Shown here: positions 47,113 to 56,020 of the stretch, in pieces
How positions within the stretch are numbered: position 1 is the first letter of the stretch
Layout of the letters: the number at the start of each line of letters is the position of its first letter
NCBI GenBank assembly: GCA_938041035.1
Contig: CALHYX010000028.1
Location: forward strand, 1 to 64,000
Direction: 5' to 3'
Length of the DNA: 64,000 nucleotides
Source: an uncultured Acidimicrobiales bacterium
GTDB lineage: Bacteria > Actinomycetota > Acidimicrobiia > Acidimicrobiales > SHLQ01
Notes under the pieces: generated by a model
What the model was told of the DNA's origin: nothing
Seen by the model: only the letters and a program-made list of their open reading frames with translations
Database searches by the model: none
Made by a program: the position numbers and the translations under genes

Positions 47113-48435
47113 TTACGGGCCGGCGACCGGTGTGGCGCCAAGAACCTCGACCAGCCGCTCCAGCTCGGCGACCCGAGAACCCTTGACCAACACGGCATCG
47201 TCGGGGCCGAGACCGAGGACGATCGTCGCGGCATCAAAGGCGTTCGGCACCTGATCGTCGCCGCCGTAGGGCGCATCCACCGAGATCAGCCGCACCCCCA
47301 GTTCGGCGGCCAACGCCGCCATCCGCTCGTGCTCGGCGTCGGACTCCTCACCGAGTTCGGCCATCACCCCGAGCACCGCCACATGGGCCGACGCGTCCAA
47401 CTCCACGAGCGATCGCAGCGCCGCCTCCACCGACAACGGGTTGGCGTTGTACGTGTCGTTCAGCACCAGGGTGCCGGTCGGTGTTCGCAGCAGCTCCATC
47501 CGCCACGGCGAGAGGTCCGGTCGAGCGAGACCCGTCACGACGTTGGTGAGACTCAGGCCGGCCGCCAGCGCCGCCGCGGCGGCCGCGCACGCGTTCACGA
47601 CGTTGTGATCGCCCCGAGCGCCGAGGGTCACCGACGCGCTCCCCCACGGCGTCTGCAGATCGAAATTCGACGTGAGGTCAGCGTTACGCACAACCGATGT
47701 GGCGTGCACGTCCCCCTCATCACGCCCGAACGTGATCACCTCGGCGCTGGTCCGCGACGCCATCGCCAACACGCCCGGCACCTCGGCGTTGAGCACCGCA
47801 AAGCCGTTGAGCGGCAAAGACTCCACCAGCTCGCCCTTGGCCTCGATCACCGCCTCGACCGAACCGAACTCCGAGGTGTGCGCGGCCCCGACCGTCGTGA
47901 CGATCCCGATCGACGGCGCGGCGATCGCCGCCAGCGTGGCGATCTGGCCCGGCCCGCGGGTCCCCATTTCCACCACGAGAGACGCGACGTCGTCGGGCGC
48001 GTTCAGGATCGTCAACGGCACGCCGAGTTCGTTGTTGAACGACCGGGCGCTCGCATGGGTCGGCCCCGCGGTCGCAAAGATCGCCGCCACCAGATCCTTC
48101 GTCGACGTCTTGCCGACCGAGCCGGTGATACCGACCACCCAACTCTCACCGAGCCGGTTGCGGCCATGGCGACCAATGGCCTGGAGGGCGGCGACGGTGT
48201 CGTCGACGACGATCGCCGTCCCGCCCGGCGTGGGGCCGTTCGAGAGGTACGCAGCGGCTCCGGATTCAAGGGCGGCCGGGATGAAGTCATGGCCGTCGCG
48301 CTCGGCGACCACCGGCACGAAAAGCTGGCCTTCGACCAGCTCTCTTGAATCCTGGGTCGCACCGGCGACCTCAACGTCGGGGCCGTGCAATTCGCCGCCG
48401 GCCACGCCGGCGATCTCTGAAGCTCGAATGCGCAT
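47113..48435 (-). CDS. murF: UDP-N-acetylmuramoyl-tripeptide--D-alanyl-D-alanine ligase
   Basis: MurF adds D-Ala-D-Ala to UDP-MurNAc-tripeptide, the last cytoplasmic step of peptidoglycan precursor synthesis. The P-loop is GITGSVGKTS at about 102-111; Mur ligase signatures EMGTRGPGQIATL, LNAEVP and the C-terminal NDTYNANPLSVEAAL and VLGVMAELGEES are all present. ATG 48435 gives 440 residues, normal for MurF. It is divergent from ddl, which supplies its dipeptide substrate; the 58-bp gap must hold both promoters. Confidence 0.95.
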   Translation of the reverse strand: MRIRASEIAGVAGGELHGPDVEVAGATQDSRELVEGQLFVPVVAERDGHDFIPAALESGAAAYLSNGPTPGGTAIVVDDTVAALQAIGRHGRNRLGESWVVGITGSVGKTSTKDLVAAIFATAGPTHASARSFNNELGVPLTILNAPDDVASLVVEMGTRGPGQIATLAAIAAPSIGIVTTVGAAHTSEFGSVEAVIEAKGELVESLPLNGFAVLNAEVPGVLAMASRTSAEVITFGRDEGDVHATSVVRNADLTSNFDLQTPWGSASVTLGARGDHNVVNACAAAAAALAAGLSLTNVVTGLARPDLSPWRMELLRTPTGTLVLNDTYNANPLSVEAALRSLVELDASAHVAVLGVMAELGEESDAEHERMAALAAELGVRLISVDAPYGGDDQVPNAFDAATIVLGLGPDDAVLVKGSRVAELERLVEVLGATPVAGP

Positions 48436-48493
48436 GGGCGCAGTCTCGCAGGCCGAGACGCTCGGGTTGTTCACCGCCGCTAGCGTGGGGAGG

Positions 48494-49570
48494 GTGAACT
48501 CCGACCGCATCCGCTTACTCGTTCTGTTCGGCGGCCAATCGGCCGAGCACGATGTGTCGTGCGTCTCGGCCCGTCACGTGCTCGCCGCCATCGACCCCGA
48601 CCGCTACGTGGTCGAGCCCATCGGCATCACCCGGGAAGGCACGTGGGTTCGAGCCGACGACGCGCAGCGGGCGCTCGCCGCCGGCGCCGAGGCCCTGCCC
48701 GAATTCATCAAGCCCGTCGGCCCCGACTTCGACCTTCTCCCCGCGATCAGCGATGCCCGCGACCACGGCGAACAGATCGTCGTGTTGCCCGTGCTGCACG
48801 GGCCGCTCGGCGAGGACGGCACCGTGCAGGGCATGTTGGAGCTTTCCGGCGTTCCCTACGTCGGTTGTGGCGTACTCGGCTCGGCGCTGACGATGGACAA
48901 GGCCAAGGCCAAAGAGGTGCTGGCCCACAACGGCATCCCCCAGGCCGACTACGTCGCGTTTCGCGAGTCGGAGTGGAATCCCGACAATGCCCCGGCCATC
49001 ATCGACCGGCTCGGACCCGTCGTCTTCGTAAAGCCCGCGAACATGGGCTCGTCGATCGGCGTGTCGCGCGCGACGGGGGTTGACGAACTCGTGGCCGCGG
49101 TCGAACTCGCCCTCACCTACGACGGGTGGATCGTCGTGGAGGAGGAGGTCGTCGGCCGCGAACTCGAATGTTCCGTACTCGGCAACGATCGCCCGGAAGT
49201 CTCGCTCCCGGGCGAAATCCTGCCGGGCGACGCGTTCTACTCCTACGACGACAAGTACCACGACGGCGTCGCCGAGACCGTCGTGCCGGCGGACCTTCCC
49301 GCCGAGGTGGTCGCCGACATGCAGCGCATCGCCGCCGATGCGTTTCTCGCGCTGCGCTGCGAAGGGCTCGCCCGCGCCGACTTCTTCTACGAGCCCGACG
49401 GTCGCGGCCTGCTGGTGAACGAACTCAACACCATGCCGGGGTTCACCCCGATCTCGATGTACCCGAAGATGTGGCAGGCATCCGGTCTCTCCTACGGCGC
49501 CCTCATCGATCGCCTCGTCGAACTCGCCCTCGAACGGGCTGCTCGCCGGAAACGCCGCACCGACCACTAG
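48494..49570 (+). CDS. ddl: D-alanine--D-alanine ligase
   Basis: An ATP-grasp ligase of about 358 residues that joins two D-alanines for peptidoglycan. Motifs: LVLFGGQSAEHDVSCVSA at the start, LPVLHGPLGEDGTVQGMLELSGVPYVG, FVKPANMGSSIGVSRA, and NELNTMPGFTPISMYPKMW (magnesium ligands and the omega loop). It follows the long-chain 'LHGPFGEDG' family. GTG 48494 is chosen; GTG 48485 in the same frame would add three residues. The product is used by MurF encoded head-to-head. Confidence 0.95.
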   Translation: MNSDRIRLLVLFGGQSAEHDVSCVSARHVLAAIDPDRYVVEPIGITREGTWVRADDAQRALAAGAEALPEFIKPVGPDFDLLPAISDARDHGEQIVVLPVLHGPLGEDGTVQGMLELSGVPYVGCGVLGSALTMDKAKAKEVLAHNGIPQADYVAFRESEWNPDNAPAIIDRLGPVVFVKPANMGSSIGVSRATGVDELVAAVELALTYDGWIVVEEEVVGRELECSVLGNDRPEVSLPGEILPGDAFYSYDDKYHDGVAETVVPADLPAEVVADMQRIAADAFLALRCEGLARADFFYEPDGRGLLVNELNTMPGFTPISMYPKMWQASGLSYGALIDRLVELALERAARRKRRTDH

Positions 49571-49648
49571 CGGTATTGACCACGGACGTTGTCGCCGGCC
49601 GTCTCCGATGGTCGCCGCGCCGGCATGAATCGACTCGGCTCGACCGGG

Positions 49649-51208
49649 TTAGTCGTTCACCTCTCGGGACAGCCGAATTTCGGCGTAGAGGTTGTCGGCC
49701 TCGCGCGAGAGTCGTTCGGCCGCCGCGACGGCACTCGACCCCAGATCCGGATTCAGCGCGCCGAAACGGGTCTCGAGTCGCGCCACATCGTCGTCGAAAC
49801 GAGACCAGGAGGAGAACAGACTGCGCCGGTGGTACTTCGCCACGTTGCGCACTGCGACGCGAGCGTTGGAGACCGCCCGCCGGGCCGCCGCCCGGTGGCT
49901 TTCGGCCCGATCGGCCACCTCGCCGGCCGTCTCGCGTGCGCTCGTGAGGTTGGTGGACGCATCGGTGGCCATCCGCAGCGCCTGGAGGTACTCCGGCTTT
50001 GGTCGTTCGAGCTCGGCCTCCGCCTGCTCGACCAACGTTGCTGCCAGCGCGGCCACCGAGTCGAAGCTCGAGTCCAGATCGCGCCGGTTTCGCCCCATCG
50101 TCGCCACGAACTCCGAGTGGTCGAACCGGGCATCGCTCGCCGCTGCGGCCGCGGTCTCCACCGCCTCGATGAGCGAGCTGTCCCGCTTGTCGATCGCGCC
50201 GAGGAGGTCGTCGGCCTGGTCGAGCAGGGCTCGACAGCCATCCATGGTGGACTCGGCTTCGTCCCAGCGTTGCTGTTCCATCGACAACATGGCGCCGGCG
50301 TCGCGCACGCTGACCAGTTCCTCGGTCGCCTGCACGAGCAGTTCGTCGGCGGCGTCGGGGTGCCCTTCGAGGTCGTAGTAGTCGCCCGCGCCGTGAATCG
50401 ATCGCCAGCCGTCGATGAGCACCCGACCCTCGTTGAGCCGTTTCCGCTGGCCCGCGACGGCGTTCGCCAGCTGGTCGGCCCGAGCGCTGAGCTGGTCTCG
50501 ACGGCTCTCCAACCCCGTTACGCCGTCAGCGAGACCGCGCAGATCCAGGACGAGTCGATCGTTGTCGTCGCGAATTGCATCGGCGTCGAGCTTGGCATCG
50601 TCGGATCGAGCCGCGAGCGCGTCGAGCCGCCCATCGATCTGACGCAGCGACTCCTCGAACGACTCGACCTTCCAGCCTTCATCGCGGCGCGCCGCAATGG
50701 CGGCCGCTATCGACTCTCGAGACGCAGCCAGCTCCTCCCGATCGATGCGCATCCGCTCGGGAGCTTCTTCCAGATCAGCGACCGCGGCGTCGAGACTCGT
50801 CGCCCTGGGTTCGAGCCGGTCGAGGGCTCGGCCGAGCATGTTCGCGTCGGAGATGGCCGTGCGGACGCCCAGAAACGAAAGGCCGCCCACCGCGGCTCCG
50901 TCGAGCGCTTCGATCTTGGCGTGGCGATCGTCGAACTCGGCCTTGGCCTCGTCGTAGGCCTCGCGAAGTCCGACCAACCGCTCGATCGTCGCCCCGTCGA
51001 CCTGGTCGGCGACCCGGTCCGCCCGGTCCTCGATATTGGAGCGGCGTCGAGCGGTCAGCTGGGCCCGTTCGCGCACCGGGGCGATAACGGTGACCGCATG
51101 GGCCCGGTTACGGGCGAGTTCGCGGCGCCGCCTGAGCAGGTACCCGGCCAAACCGATGACCACGAGCGCGCCGACGATGGCGATCGCAACGATGACGGGA
51201 AGGCTCAT
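49649..51208 (-). CDS. Membrane-anchored coiled-coil protein, EzrA-like layout
   Basis: A 519-residue protein with one N-terminal helix (LPVIVAIAIVGALVVIGLAGYLL, residues 3-25), then a basic segment and almost 480 residues of Ala/Glu/Arg/Leu-rich helix with heptad-like spacing. No enzymatic motif. This plan (membrane helix out, long cytoplasmic spectrin-like helices) is that of the division regulator EzrA. Sequence similarity by eye is weak, so this is a shape argument. Its nearness to ddl and murF fits a cell-wall or division role. Breaks in the helix occur near residues 270 (GWRSIHGAGDYYDLEGHPDA) and 120 (GGLSFLGVRTAISDAN). Confidence 0.7.
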   Translation of the reverse strand: MSLPVIVAIAIVGALVVIGLAGYLLRRRRELARNRAHAVTVIAPVRERAQLTARRRSNIEDRADRVADQVDGATIERLVGLREAYDEAKAEFDDRHAKIEALDGAAVGGLSFLGVRTAISDANMLGRALDRLEPRATSLDAAVADLEEAPERMRIDREELAASRESIAAAIAARRDEGWKVESFEESLRQIDGRLDALAARSDDAKLDADAIRDDNDRLVLDLRGLADGVTGLESRRDQLSARADQLANAVAGQRKRLNEGRVLIDGWRSIHGAGDYYDLEGHPDAADELLVQATEELVSVRDAGAMLSMEQQRWDEAESTMDGCRALLDQADDLLGAIDKRDSSLIEAVETAAAAASDARFDHSEFVATMGRNRRDLDSSFDSVAALAATLVEQAEAELERPKPEYLQALRMATDASTNLTSARETAGEVADRAESHRAAARRAVSNARVAVRNVAKYHRRSLFSSWSRFDDDVARLETRFGALNPDLGSSAVAAAERLSREADNLYAEIRLSREVND

Positions 51209-51260
51209 TGGACGGAGCGCGGAAACGACAGCATCTGCCGGTCAACGGTAGTTGGCGGGG

Positions 51261-51285
51261 GCCCGGCCAACCCGATCGGCCGGGC
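51261..51285. terminator. GC-rich hairpin downstream of tetR and beyond the coiled-coil gene start
   Basis: GCCCGGCC (51261-51268) and GGCCGGGC (51278-51285) pair perfectly around a 9-base loop just after the TetR stop (51298). There is no T-run on the minus strand, so it may be a terminator of the actinobacterial type. Confidence 0.55.
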
Positions 51286-51297
51286 GGGGCCGGGCGC

Positions 51298-51942
51298 TCA
51301 GTCGGCGACCAGGGCCGACCGTAGGAACCGCAGCAACTCCCGGCGCCGAACCGCGGTCGTGCGCAGCGTCGGCTCGATTCCGACCGCCTTCAGTACCTCG
51401 ACTTCGGTGGCGACGCCGACGACGGTCGAGTACGCGGACAACAGGACCAGGCGAGCATCGGAGCTGCGGAGATGACCGGCGGCCATCTCCGCTTCGAGGA
51501 AGAGCCGGGCCCGCTCGACCAACGGTTCGAGGTGGTCCGAGAGCCGGGCCGCGGACGCCGAGCCGGGCCGCGAGACCTCGCGCAGCAGGCCGAGAAGCTC
51601 GGGGCGGCGAAGCGCCAAGCGAAAGACGGAGCGCACGAGGCGCTCGATGCGGCCCCACCCCAGCTCTTCGCTGCGCAGCGCTTCTTCGAGGGTGGCGGTC
51701 AGTTCGGCGGCGGCGTGATCGACCACGGCCGCGAGCAACGCATCCTTGGACGCGTAGTGATAGAGGATGGTCTGTTTGGCGATGCCCAGATGGCGGGCGA
51801 GGTCGTCGAGCGACGTGCCGTCGAATCCGGTGGTGCCGAACGACTCGAGCGCGGCGTGGAGAATCCGTTCCTTGGTGGAGGGGGCCGCCGGAGCGGGAGA
51901 ATCCGAAGCGGCCGAACCGGCGGGATCGACGATGGCAGCCAT
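51298..51942 (-). CDS. TetR-family transcriptional repressor
   Basis: About 214 residues. The DNA-binding head is residues ~22-70: KERILHAALESFGTTGFDGT, then LDDLARHLGIAKQTILYHYASKDALLAAVV, a textbook TetR helix-turn-helix. The rest is the helical ligand-binding and dimer domain. ATG 51942 has AGGAGG at 51955-51960. It is divergent from the acyl-CoA reductase operon (52005) across 62 bp that contain two matching operator-like sites, so it most likely represses that operon and itself. The ligand is presumably a fatty acid or acyl-CoA, by analogy with neighbours. Confidence 0.88.
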   Translation of the reverse strand: MAAIVDPAGSAASDSPAPAAPSTKERILHAALESFGTTGFDGTSLDDLARHLGIAKQTILYHYASKDALLAAVVDHAAAELTATLEEALRSEELGWGRIERLVRSVFRLALRRPELLGLLREVSRPGSASAARLSDHLEPLVERARLFLEAEMAAGHLRSSDARLVLLSAYSTVVGVATEVEVLKAVGIEPTLRTTAVRRRELLRFLRSALVAD

Positions 51943-51959
51943 GACGGAAAAGAACCTCC

Positions 51960-51997
51960 TGACCACATGGTAGAGGTTCGGTGACCATGTGGTAGAG
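51960..51997. promoter_or_regulatory. Double operator between tetR and the lipid operon
   Basis: TGACCACATGGTAGAG (51960-51975) and TGACCATGTGGTAGAG (51982-51997) are direct repeats with two differences, start to start 22 bp apart. Inside them ACCACATGGT and ACCATGTGGT are also reverse complements of each other. Two TetR dimers on one DNA face fit this spacing. The TetR ribosome site overlaps the first repeat's edge. Confidence 0.75.
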
Positions 51998-52004
51998 AAG
52001 GGGC

Positions 52005-54335
52005 GTGATCGTCGAAAATTTGCGCGGCAAACGCGTCGCCATCACCGGCACCACCGGCTTTCTGGGCACCGCCCTCGTCGAACGCCTCCTGCGGACCGTC
52101 CCCGATCTCCACCTCGTACTTCTCGTTCGCCCCGGCCGACGCGGCGCCGAACAGCGGGTACGGCGCGAGATCCTGAAGAACGACGCCTTCAACCGACTCC
52201 GCGAGCAACACGGTGACGACTTCGACACCGCGGTGGGCGGCCGCATCACCGCGATCGCGGGTGATGTCGGTGTCGACGGGTTGGGCCTCGACGACGACGG
52301 CCGTCGGGAGATCGCGAGCTGCGACATCGTCATCCACTCGGCGGCCACGGTTTCGTTCGACTCGCCCATCGACCTCGCCGTCGAGGTCAACCTGCTGGGC
52401 CCCGTGCGCATCGCCGCCACCCTCCACGAACTCGGCGTGTCCCCTCACCTCGTCGCGGTGTCCACCTGCTACGTCGCCGGCAGCCGCCGCGGTGAAGCCC
52501 CGGAGGTCGCGGTGGACGCGAGCCCCTTCTTCGTCGACGTCGACTGGCGTACCGAGGTCGACTCCGCCCGCCGTTGCCGCATCGACACCGAAGCGTCGAG
52601 CCGCGAACCCGATCGGCTACGCGAGTTTCGCCAGCGCGCCGTCGCCGAGCTGGGCGCTGCCGGCACACCGGCCCTGGCGGCCAAGACCGAACAACTTCGC
52701 ACCCGCTGGGTCGTCGACCAGATGGGCGAGGCCGGCCGGGCCCGAGCCTCATCGCTCGGATTCCCCGACGCCTACGCCTACACCAAGTCACTCGGCGAGA
52801 AAGCGCTCCAGGAGACCAAGGGCGACCTTCGGGTTTCGGTCGTGCGCCCCTCGATCATCGAGTCCGCCATGGCCGAGCCCGTGCCCGGCTGGATCCGGGG
52901 CTTTCGGATGGCCGAGCCGGTCATCATCTCCTATGGCCGCGGCCTGCTCAAGCAGTTCCCCGGAGTCCCGGAAGGAACGGTCGACGTCATCCCCGTCGAC
53001 ATGGTGGTCGCGGCCATCATCGCCGTGGCCGCACGCGGCCACGAGCCCGACGATGACGACACCGACATCGTGCAGGTGGCGTCGGGGTCGGTGAACCCGT
53101 TGAAGTACGGAATGCTCGTCGATCTCGCCCAGGACTGGTTCACCGAACATCCGTTGTATGACGAGAAGGACCAACCGATCGCGGTGTCGGCCTGGTCGTT
53201 CCCGGGCCGAGGCCGCGTGCAGCGCCAGCTCAAACAGGCCCAATACACCATCGAGGTGGCCGAGAAAGTGCTGCACCGCCTGCCGCTGCGCGGCCGGCAG
53301 GCCGAGTTCGGCGCATCGCTCGAAGAGCGACGCGAACTGGCGGAGCGAGCGATGGGCTACGTCGAGTTGTACGGCGCCTACGCCGAATGCGAGGCGGAGT
53401 ACTCCCTGACCCGCCTGCTCACGCTGTGGGACTCCCTCGACGACGCCGACCGAGCCGAGTTCTGCTTCGACCCGCGGGTAATCGAGTGGCCGCACTACGT
53501 GACCCAGGTGCACCTGCCGTCGGTCGTGAAAGCCGGCCGGGTAAAGACCGCACCGAGCAAAACCAAAACCCAGACCCGTTCCGAGCGGTTGCGCGGCCAG
53601 GTACTCGACCCGCAACGTCAGCTGGCCGTCTTCGATCTCGAGAACACCCTCATCGCCTCGAACGTGGTGACCTCCCACGCGTGGCTCGCCAGCCGCAACC
53701 TGACCGGCGCCGACCGGCTGCGGTTCGTCGTGAAGTCGCTCGCCGAGGGGCCGAACCTGCTGGCGCTCGACCGCCGCGACCGCAGCGACTTCCTCCGCTA
53801 CTACTACCGGCGCTTCGAAAACGCTCCCGTCCACCAGATCGAAGCCGACGCCGCCGAACTGTTCAGCGATCTGATCCTGACCAAGTCGTTCCCGGCCGCG
53901 ATCCGCAGGGTCCGCGCCCATCGCGCCGCCGGCCACCGCACCCTGCTGATCACCGGCGCCCTGGACTTCGTCGTCAACCCGCTGAAGCCACTGTTCGACG
54001 ACATCATCAGCGCCGAGCTCGGGACCCAGGACGGCGACGGTCGGCTCGTGTACAACGGCAAGATGACCGATGTGCCGCCCACCGGTGAGGCCCGGCACCG
54101 CAGCATCACCGACTACGCCAGACTCCACGACCTGAACCTGCGCGAGGCCGTGGCGTACGCCGACTCGGCCAGCGACCTACCGATGCTCGAAGCGGTCGGC
54201 TTTCCGGTCGCGGTGAATCCCGAAACCAAGCTCGCATCAATCGCCCGCAAGCGCGGCTGGTTGATCGAGAACTTCGACAAGGCCCCCGGCGGGCCGCGCA
54301 AGCTCCTACCCCTCGCTCCTCGACGGAACCCATGA
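52005..54335 (+). CDS. Fatty acyl-CoA reductase fused to a HAD-type phosphatase
   Basis: A 776-residue two-domain enzyme starting at GTG 52005. Residues 1-~480 are an SDR-type 'male sterility' reductase: GTTGFLGTALVERLL (15-29), IHSAATVSFDSPIDLAVEVNLLG, catalytic YAYTK (Tyr257, Lys261), VVRPSIIESA. This family reduces fatty acyl-CoA to the aldehyde or alcohol. Residues ~535-776 are a HAD-IB hydrolase: FDLENTL (Asp544; second acidic residue is Glu546), TLLITGALDF, and AYADSASDLPMLEAVG. The fusion may make a lipid alcohol and remove a phosphate. It overlaps the LarA-like gene by four bases. Confidence 0.88.
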   Translation: MIVENLRGKRVAITGTTGFLGTALVERLLRTVPDLHLVLLVRPGRRGAEQRVRREILKNDAFNRLREQHGDDFDTAVGGRITAIAGDVGVDGLGLDDDGRREIASCDIVIHSAATVSFDSPIDLAVEVNLLGPVRIAATLHELGVSPHLVAVSTCYVAGSRRGEAPEVAVDASPFFVDVDWRTEVDSARRCRIDTEASSREPDRLREFRQRAVAELGAAGTPALAAKTEQLRTRWVVDQMGEAGRARASSLGFPDAYAYTKSLGEKALQETKGDLRVSVVRPSIIESAMAEPVPGWIRGFRMAEPVIISYGRGLLKQFPGVPEGTVDVIPVDMVVAAIIAVAARGHEPDDDDTDIVQVASGSVNPLKYGMLVDLAQDWFTEHPLYDEKDQPIAVSAWSFPGRGRVQRQLKQAQYTIEVAEKVLHRLPLRGRQAEFGASLEERRELAERAMGYVELYGAYAECEAEYSLTRLLTLWDSLDDADRAEFCFDPRVIEWPHYVTQVHLPSVVKAGRVKTAPSKTKTQTRSERLRGQVLDPQRQLAVFDLENTLIASNVVTSHAWLASRNLTGADRLRFVVKSLAEGPNLLALDRRDRSDFLRYYYRRFENAPVHQIEADAAELFSDLILTKSFPAAIRRVRAHRAAGHRTLLITGALDFVVNPLKPLFDDIISAELGTQDGDGRLVYNGKMTDVPPTGEARHRSITDYARLHDLNLREAVAYADSASDLPMLEAVGFPVAVNPETKLASIARKRGWLIENFDKAPGGPRKLLPLAPRRNP

Positions 54336-56020
54336 CCGAACCCACCACTCCTGAACAGTCCAGCACCCCGGAAACCGGCGCCACCCAACCGGCGATCCAG
54401 ACGGCGACCAAGAAGCCGAAGCGCGCTCCTCGTCCGGGGTTTGTCCTCGACGTCGATCGCAACACGCCGCCGATCGTGTTCCACCACGGCGAGGGATTCC
54501 GGCTGGAGAAGCTCCCACCGGAGCGCAGCCGGGTGCTCTACCCGGCCGAGCCCCTACCCGGCCTGGTCGACCCCGACGGCGCCATCCGGGCCGCCCTCGA
54601 GAACCCCCTGGGCGACCAGAAACCGCTGCGCGACCTGCTGTTCGCCGACATGAAGCTGACGATCGCGTTCGACGACATCTCGTTGCCGCTGCCCCCGATG
54701 CGCAAGCCCGACATCCGCCAGAGGATCATCGAAGCGGTGCTCGACCTCGCCGCCGAAGCCGGGGTCGACGACGTGCATATCATCGCCGCCCTCGCCCTAC
54801 ACCGCCGCATGACCGAGGACGAACTGCGCCACGCGGTCGGCGACCGGGTGTACGACGCGTTCGCGCCGCACGGCGCGCTGTACAACCACGATGCCGAAGA
54901 CCCCGAAGGCATGACCCTGGTCGGCGAGACCCGCCACGGCGAAGAGGTGGTGATCTCGACGCGCGCCGTCGAGAGCGACCTGGTGATCTACGTCAACATC
55001 AATCTCGTGTCGATGGACGGTGGCTGGAAGAGCACCGCCACCGGCCTGGCCGGGTACCAGGGCCTTCGCCATCATCACAACGTCGAGACGATGCGCAAGT
55101 CCAAGTCCTTCATGGATCGCCACGCCTCTGAGCTCCACAGCTCGAACTGGCGAATGGGCGACGTGTTGAAGAACAGCGGCATGAACATCTTCCAGATCGA
55201 GACCACGGTAAACAACAACACCTTCGGTCACGACGGTCCCTTGTCGATGCTGCAAAAGCGCGAATGGGAATGGAACTCGCGCGACCGGGCGACGTTCCTC
55301 GCCATGCAGGCCGGCCTCAAGCGCATGCCCGCCCGAGCCCGCCGCAGGTCGTTTCAGTCATGGCTGGCGCCCTACGAAATGACGTCGGTGCAGGCCGGCG
55401 AGGTCGATGCCGTGCACGAGCTCACCACCGCCAACGTGTTCAAGCAGCAGCTCGTGCCCGTCGAAGGACAGACCGACGTGCTCACGATGGGCCTGCCCTA
55501 CATCTGCCCGTACAACGTGAACTCGATCATGAACCCGATTCTGGTGATGTGCCTCGGACTCGGGTACTTCTTCAACATGTACCGGGGGAAGCCGCTGGTC
55601 CGAGAGGGCGGCGTGTTGATCATGAGCCATCCGACAGCCCGGGAGTTTCACCCCGTGCACCACCCGAGCTACATCGACTTCTTCGAACAGGTCCTCGCCG
55701 ACACCACCGACCCGATCGAGATCCAGACCAAATACGAGAAGCAGTACGCCGAAGACGAGTGGTACCGGCATCTGTACCGAACCTCGCACGCCTACCACGG
55801 CGTTCACCCGTTCTACATGTGGTACTGGGGCGCTCACGCGCTCGAGCACCTCGGCCAGGTCATCGTGGTCGGCGGCGACACAAAGGCGGTGCGGCGACTT
55901 GGGTTCCGACCGGCATCGACCTTGCAGGACGCGCTCGAAATGGCGTCCGATGTGGTGGGCCCGCAACCGACGATCACCCACCTGCACAACCCGCCCATCC
56001 TGATGGCCGACGTGACGTGA
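54332..56020 (+). CDS. LarA/DUF2088-like protein
   Basis: A 562-residue protein of the LarA superfamily (DUF2088), whose founder is the nickel-pincer lactate racemase. Recognisable blocks: MKLTIAFDDISLPLPPMRKP (the D-x-T-R-P-T-P equivalent), HIIAALALHRRMTEDEL (His157), YNHDAEDPEGMTLVGETRHGEEV, and MDGGWKSTATGL with Lys233 where LarA ties its cofactor. But the usual H-(F/Y)-AGYSGG is missing, and a His trio (HHH, 247-249) follows instead. The C-terminal ~200 residues are unlike LarA. The N-terminal 40 residues are a Pro/Thr/Lys tail. It lies between an acyl-CoA reductase and PlsC, so an unusual lipid substrate is likely. Confidence 0.78.
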   Translation: MTEPTTPEQSSTPETGATQPAIQTATKKPKRAPRPGFVLDVDRNTPPIVFHHGEGFRLEKLPPERSRVLYPAEPLPGLVDPDGAIRAALENPLGDQKPLRDLLFADMKLTIAFDDISLPLPPMRKPDIRQRIIEAVLDLAAEAGVDDVHIIAALALHRRMTEDELRHAVGDRVYDAFAPHGALYNHDAEDPEGMTLVGETRHGEEVVISTRAVESDLVIYVNINLVSMDGGWKSTATGLAGYQGLRHHHNVETMRKSKSFMDRHASELHSSNWRMGDVLKNSGMNIFQIETTVNNNTFGHDGPLSMLQKREWEWNSRDRATFLAMQAGLKRMPARARRRSFQSWLAPYEMTSVQAGEVDAVHELTTANVFKQQLVPVEGQTDVLTMGLPYICPYNVNSIMNPILVMCLGLGYFFNMYRGKPLVREGGVLIMSHPTAREFHPVHHPSYIDFFEQVLADTTDPIEIQTKYEKQYAEDEWYRHLYRTSHAYHGVHPFYMWYWGAHALEHLGQVIVVGGDTKAVRRLGFRPASTLQDALEMASDVVGPQPTITHLHNPPILMADVT

